Source: JAFMDF01 sp965277445 (GTDB lineage Bacteria; Bacteroidota; Bacteroidia; Chitinophagales; Saprospiraceae). Taken from it: 64,000 nt of DNA. Each line of letters starts with the position of its first letter. Position 1 is the stretch's first letter. A program made the position numbers and the translations under genes. A model generated the notes under the pieces. That model saw nothing but the letters and a program-made list of their open reading frames with translations, was not told where the DNA came from and searched no databases. This document shows positions 60,954-64,000 of this stretch, in pieces. The stretch lies in the NCBI GenBank assembly GCA_965277445.1, contig CBDICY010000013.1:620001-684000 (forward strand), written 5' to 3'.

Positions 60954-61140
60954 AGAAGTCAGATGTCAGACCATGAGGAATGATAGTTCCGAACCCAAAG
61001 GGACGGGCTGCCAAATTTTTCTGTCAGATGTCAGATTTATAGCATTGACCACGTCTGATATCTCACTTCTGACAGTCCATGAAATGGACACTCTGACTTC
61101 TGACAGTTTATGTAATAAACGGTCTGACCTCTGACTTCTA
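60954..61140. repeat. GTCAGAAGTCAGA palindromic repeat, copy 4 (expanded)
   Basis: Longer version of about 187 bp with extra inner pieces: GAAGTCAGATGTCAGACCAT, CTGTCAGATGTCAGATTTAT, TCACTTCTGACAGTCCATGA and TCTGACTTCTGACAGTTTAT plus AATAAACGGTC at the end. It ends 11 bp before the ATG of the RND pump. Confidence 0.75.
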
Positions 61141-61151
61141 AAAAAGAAACA

Positions 61152-64000
61152 ATGAATTTAACTAAAATAGCGATAGAAAATAATAGGGTAACCATCACCA
61201 TTTTATTGGTTATTCTAGGAATGGGCTTAGCAGCCTATAACAGTTTGTCTAGAGATGCGATGCCGCCCTATACGGTGCGTGCTTGTACGATTGTTACCAA
61301 CTTTCCTGGTGCCTCCCCCGAAAGAGTGGAAGAGCTAATTTCTGATAAGATGGAAAAAATAGTTCAGGAGATTCCTGAATTAAAAACGGTAAAAAGTGAA
61401 TCTAGAACAGGTTTATCCGTCGTTACGGTAGAATTGACCCCTGATATTCAAAAGGCAGAATTACAACCAATTTGGGATAAATTAAGAAGAAAAATTGATA
61501 ATGTTCGGAATGATTTACCAGAGGGTATTTATGGACCAAATGTAAAAGATGATGGATTAGGAGTGGTCTATGGTATCATGTTAGGCATGGAAGGAGATGG
61601 TTTTTCTTATTATGAAATGAAACAATATGCCGATGAGATAAGAGATGATTTAATTAGGATAAAGGATGCCTCAGAGGTAGAAATTGGTGGAATTCAAGAG
61701 GAACAAATTTATGTAGAATTTGACAATGCCCAATTAGCAGAAATTGGTTTAACAGCAGGTCAATTACAAAATATTATTAGTGCTACCAATATCGTTTTTT
61801 CGGGTGGTCAAGTTAGTTTAGAAGAAAAAAGAATTGTTTTAGAACCAACGGGTAATTTTGAAGAAATAGAAGATTTAAAAAAGATATTAATTCCCGTTGG
61901 AAAAGAGGGGACAACAGTTGTATTAGGAGATATTACAAAAATCCGTAGAGACTATAAATCGCCAAATGACAAAATCGTAAAAATTAATGGAAATAGAGGT
62001 TTAGTCATTTCAGTCGCTTTAAAAGAAGGTGCCAACCTAATTCGATTAGGAGAAATTATTGACCAAAAAATTATTGAATACAATAATAATTTACCTGTTG
62101 GTATAAAGATAAGTCGAACCGCAGCACAGGATAAATATGTAAACGCCAAAGTACAAGATTTTGTCAGTAATGTTATTCAATCTATCGTCATTGTATTAGC
62201 AGTCATGCTACTCTTTTTAGGATTACGAACAGGTTTAGTCGTTTCTAGTTTGATACCAATGGCCATGGTCATGACGCTCTTAATTATGAGTTCATTTGGC
62301 ATTAGTTTGAACCAAGTTTCTTTAGCTGCCTTGATTATGGCTTTGGGGATGTTAGTGGATAATGCCATTGTGGTTTCAGAATCCATTATGGTAAAAATGG
62401 AAGAGGGCATCCCCGCTAAGCAAGCAGCCATTGATTCTTGTCAAGAATTGGTCGTTCCGCTATTGGTTTCTTCTCTAACTACCTCCGCAGCGTTTTTAGC
62501 TTTTTTCTTGGCAGAAGATGTGATGGGCGAAATTATGGGGGATTTATTTAGTGTCATTACCATAGCCTTACTGTCTTCTTGGATATTGGCTATGACGATG
62601 GTTACTATGTTTGGTGTTGCATTTATTCGAGTGAAAGTCAAGGGTAAATCAACCGCCAACTCAGAAGAAACGCCTGCTAAAAAATCAATTTTTGATTATT
62701 TATTGGTGTATTATGAGAAGATTTTAAATGTAGCCATGCGGATGCCTTTAGTATTTATTGGAGCCATTATAGCCTTATTTATCTTTTCTTTATCCCAATT
62801 CGGAAGATTGCCTTTTATCTTTTTCCCCGATAGTGATAGAAACTTGGTGACGCTTGATTTAAACCTTCCATTAGGGACTAAAATAGAAAGAACAGAGGCG
62901 GTCGTTGACCAAATTGAGGCATATATTAAACAAGAATTACAAACCAATGATACTAGAACCGAAGGGGTAACAGATTGGATGGCTTTTATTGCAGAAGGGC
63001 CTAAATCTTACGATTTGGGATATACCGCAGGAGAGGCCAATTCAGGCTATGGACACATGCTATTAAATACGAGTAGCTTTGAGGCGAATGAAAAAATTAT
63101 TCAAGATTTGGATAAATATTGTTTTGATAATTTCCCCAATGCAGATATTAACGTGAGTCTTTTAGCTGGGGGTGGCGGCGGTGGTGGTGATGTCGAAGTA
63201 CGGGTTTCGGGGGATTCTCCAGATGAATTATACCGAATAGCAGACCGTATCAAGAAGAAAATGACCCAAATAGCGGCTGCCAAAAATATTAAAGATGACT
63301 GGGGGCCAAAGATTAAAAAATTCATTATTGATATTGACCAAGATAAAGCCAATAGGGCAGGGGTTACCAATCAGGATATTGCTATCTCTTTGCAGACTGC
63401 TTTGACTGGTTTTAATGCAGGTTCTTTTAGAGATGGAGAAGATAATATCCCTATCATGATGCGTAGTCAAGGTAGCGATGAGTTAGATGTATTAGCCTTG
63501 AATGGTTTAAACATTTTTAGTCAAAGTTCGGGCAAATCTGTTCCTTTAGTTCAAGTGGCTACCTTAATTCCAGATTGGCAATATGCTAAAATATTGAGAA
63601 GAGACTTGTATCGGACGCTGTCCATATCTTGTGATGCAAAATTTGGCTTTACCGCTAGGGACATTACTGACGAATTAACGCCTTTTATGGAAGAAGATGA
63701 AAAAAGTTGGAGTCCAGGGTATACCTATAAATTAGGAGGAGAGTCAGAAAGTAGTGGGGATGCGATGGGGGCAGTTGCCTCAAAATTACCTTTAGCAGGT
63801 TTTATTATTTTGTTATTGCTGATAGGTCAATTTAATTCTTTCCGTAAGACTTTTATTGTATTAGCAACGATTCCATTAGGACTAATTGGCGTGATTTTAG
63901 GCTTAATTGCCTTCGATTCTTTCTTTGGTTTTATGGCATTCTTAGGAGTTATTTCCTTAGCAGGAATTGTTATCAATAATGCCATCGTTCTAATTGATAG
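61152..64000 (+). CDS. RND-family efflux pump permease, cut by window end
   Basis: 949 codons are visible from ATG 61152 to the window end; usual length is 1020-1060, so only the C-terminus is missing. First membrane helix at about 12-30, then the porter domain (GASPERVEELISDKMEKIVQ), the second helix group (VLAVMLLFLGLRTGLVVSSL, ALIMALGMLVDNAIVVSES, the AcrB-like motif), FFPDSDRNLVTLDLNLPLGT, and a second porter half. A glycine-rich loop (LLAGGGGGGGDVEVRVSGDS) lies at about 674. The end of the window reaches VISLAGIVINNAIVLID. Exports drugs, metals or lipophilic compounds with proton drive. Third gene of the operon. Confidence 0.96.
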   Translation, partial: MNLTKIAIENNRVTITILLVILGMGLAAYNSLSRDAMPPYTVRACTIVTNFPGASPERVEELISDKMEKIVQEIPELKTVKSESRTGLSVVTVELTPDIQKAELQPIWDKLRRKIDNVRNDLPEGIYGPNVKDDGLGVVYGIMLGMEGDGFSYYEMKQYADEIRDDLIRIKDASEVEIGGIQEEQIYVEFDNAQLAEIGLTAGQLQNIISATNIVFSGGQVSLEEKRIVLEPTGNFEEIEDLKKILIPVGKEGTTVVLGDITKIRRDYKSPNDKIVKINGNRGLVISVALKEGANLIRLGEIIDQKIIEYNNNLPVGIKISRTAAQDKYVNAKVQDFVSNVIQSIVIVLAVMLLFLGLRTGLVVSSLIPMAMVMTLLIMSSFGISLNQVSLAALIMALGMLVDNAIVVSESIMVKMEEGIPAKQAAIDSCQELVVPLLVSSLTTSAAFLAFFLAEDVMGEIMGDLFSVITIALLSSWILAMTMVTMFGVAFIRVKVKGKSTANSEETPAKKSIFDYLLVYYEKILNVAMRMPLVFIGAIIALFIFSLSQFGRLPFIFFPDSDRNLVTLDLNLPLGTKIERTEAVVDQIEAYIKQELQTNDTRTEGVTDWMAFIAEGPKSYDLGYTAGEANSGYGHMLLNTSSFEANEKIIQDLDKYCFDNFPNADINVSLLAGGGGGGGDVEVRVSGDSPDELYRIADRIKKKMTQIAAAKNIKDDWGPKIKKFIIDIDQDKANRAGVTNQDIAISLQTALTGFNAGSFRDGEDNIPIMMRSQGSDELDVLALNGLNIFSQSSGKSVPLVQVATLIPDWQYAKILRRDLYRTLSISCDAKFGFTARDITDELTPFMEEDEKSWSPGYTYKLGGESESSGDAMGAVASKLPLAGFIILLLLIGQFNSFRKTFIVLATIPLGLIGVILGLIAFDSFFGFMAFLGVISLAGIVINNAIVLID

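Noticed and set aside
57171..61140. Repeated TCTGACTTCTGACAG blocks as a CRISPR array
   Set aside because: Blocks are inverted as well as direct, spacing is irregular, they lie between operon genes, and there are no cas genes.
61952..63470. Series of minus-strand ORFs over the pump gene
   Set aside because: The plus strand is one continuous RND pump frame; the others are shadows.
1..64000. tRNA, rRNA, tmRNA, prophage, integrase or IS transposase
   Set aside because: I looked for conserved RNA segments and transposase or integrase motifs and saw none; a covariance-model scan would be needed to exclude small RNAs.

Overview
The window is AT-rich, Gram-negative Bacteroidota DNA. Supporting evidence: one-protein hybrid two-component systems ending in AraC helix-turn-helix domains, a carboxy-terminal Por/T9SS-type sorting domain, many SPII lipoproteins with MKK...C starts, a Bacteroidota-type DnaK tail, DUF2911, DUF1801 and PepSY-like families, and no obvious Shine-Dalgarno sequences. 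Domain style (long SdrD-B/Kazal/thrombospondin-3 surface protein, IPTL-CTERM protein, SGNH/PVC-dehydrogenase/cytochrome c fusion) suggests the Saprospiria/Cytophagia side of the phylum, but I cannot place it more precisely. I see no tRNA, rRNA, CRISPR array, transposase or phage gene.

Layout. 1-6.9 kb: the end of a membrane-anchored AraC regulator, a 7TM hybrid sensor kinase/AraC regulator, an ECF sigma factor with a membrane-tethered barrel-like partner, and a free-standing AraC DNA-binding domain. 7.0-13.0 kb: a phosphate-acquisition block (two small exported/membrane proteins, a phosphate-selective O/P-type porin, a PiT-like permease, a Na/Pi cotransporter with PhoU domain), dotted with 11-bp-period direct repeats that look like Pho boxes. 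13.2-19.5 kb: a giant two-component propeller/AraC regulator, a YncE-like lipoprotein and a 1-Cys peroxiredoxin. 20-27 kb: two very large exported proteins. 27.4-43 kb: mostly minus-strand genes: two LytS-type kinases without a response regulator nearby, a PepSY-like lipoprotein, an S9 peptidase, an endonuclease/exonuclease/phosphatase-family protein, DnaK, and a small SCO (copper/redox) group. 43-49.3 kb: a 1065-residue SGNH-dehydrogenase-cytochrome fusion, lipoproteins, a histidine phosphatase and an NrtR-like Nudix regulator. 49.9-57.2 kb: three tandem paralogous 7TM-AraC regulators interleaved with small exported proteins. 57.3-64 kb: a tripartite efflux operon (TolC fused to a periplasmic-binding-like domain, membrane fusion protein, RND pump cut by the window end).

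The most striking signal lies between 8457 and 8731, just upstream of the phosphate porin. A four-unit Pho-box-like repeat, a Bacteroidota-like -10 and a strong 11-bp stem terminator would define an RNA of about 60 nt. Its 23-nt loop consists almost wholly of two adjacent segments that are perfect reverse complements (11 and 12 nt) of two separate sites in the porin leader, the second ending 8 nt before the porin ATG. This looks like a phosphate-responsive antisense regulator, and I know of no description of it. A second Pho-like box at 7578 also runs into a terminator with no gene between.

A second theme is the large number of long imperfect inverted repeats in intergenic gaps, including a palindromic family of about 110-190 bp present in every gap of the efflux operon and again within the phosphate block. 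A third is a 17-bp identical motif in front of two exported-protein genes inside the tandem AraC array, a candidate operator for those regulators.
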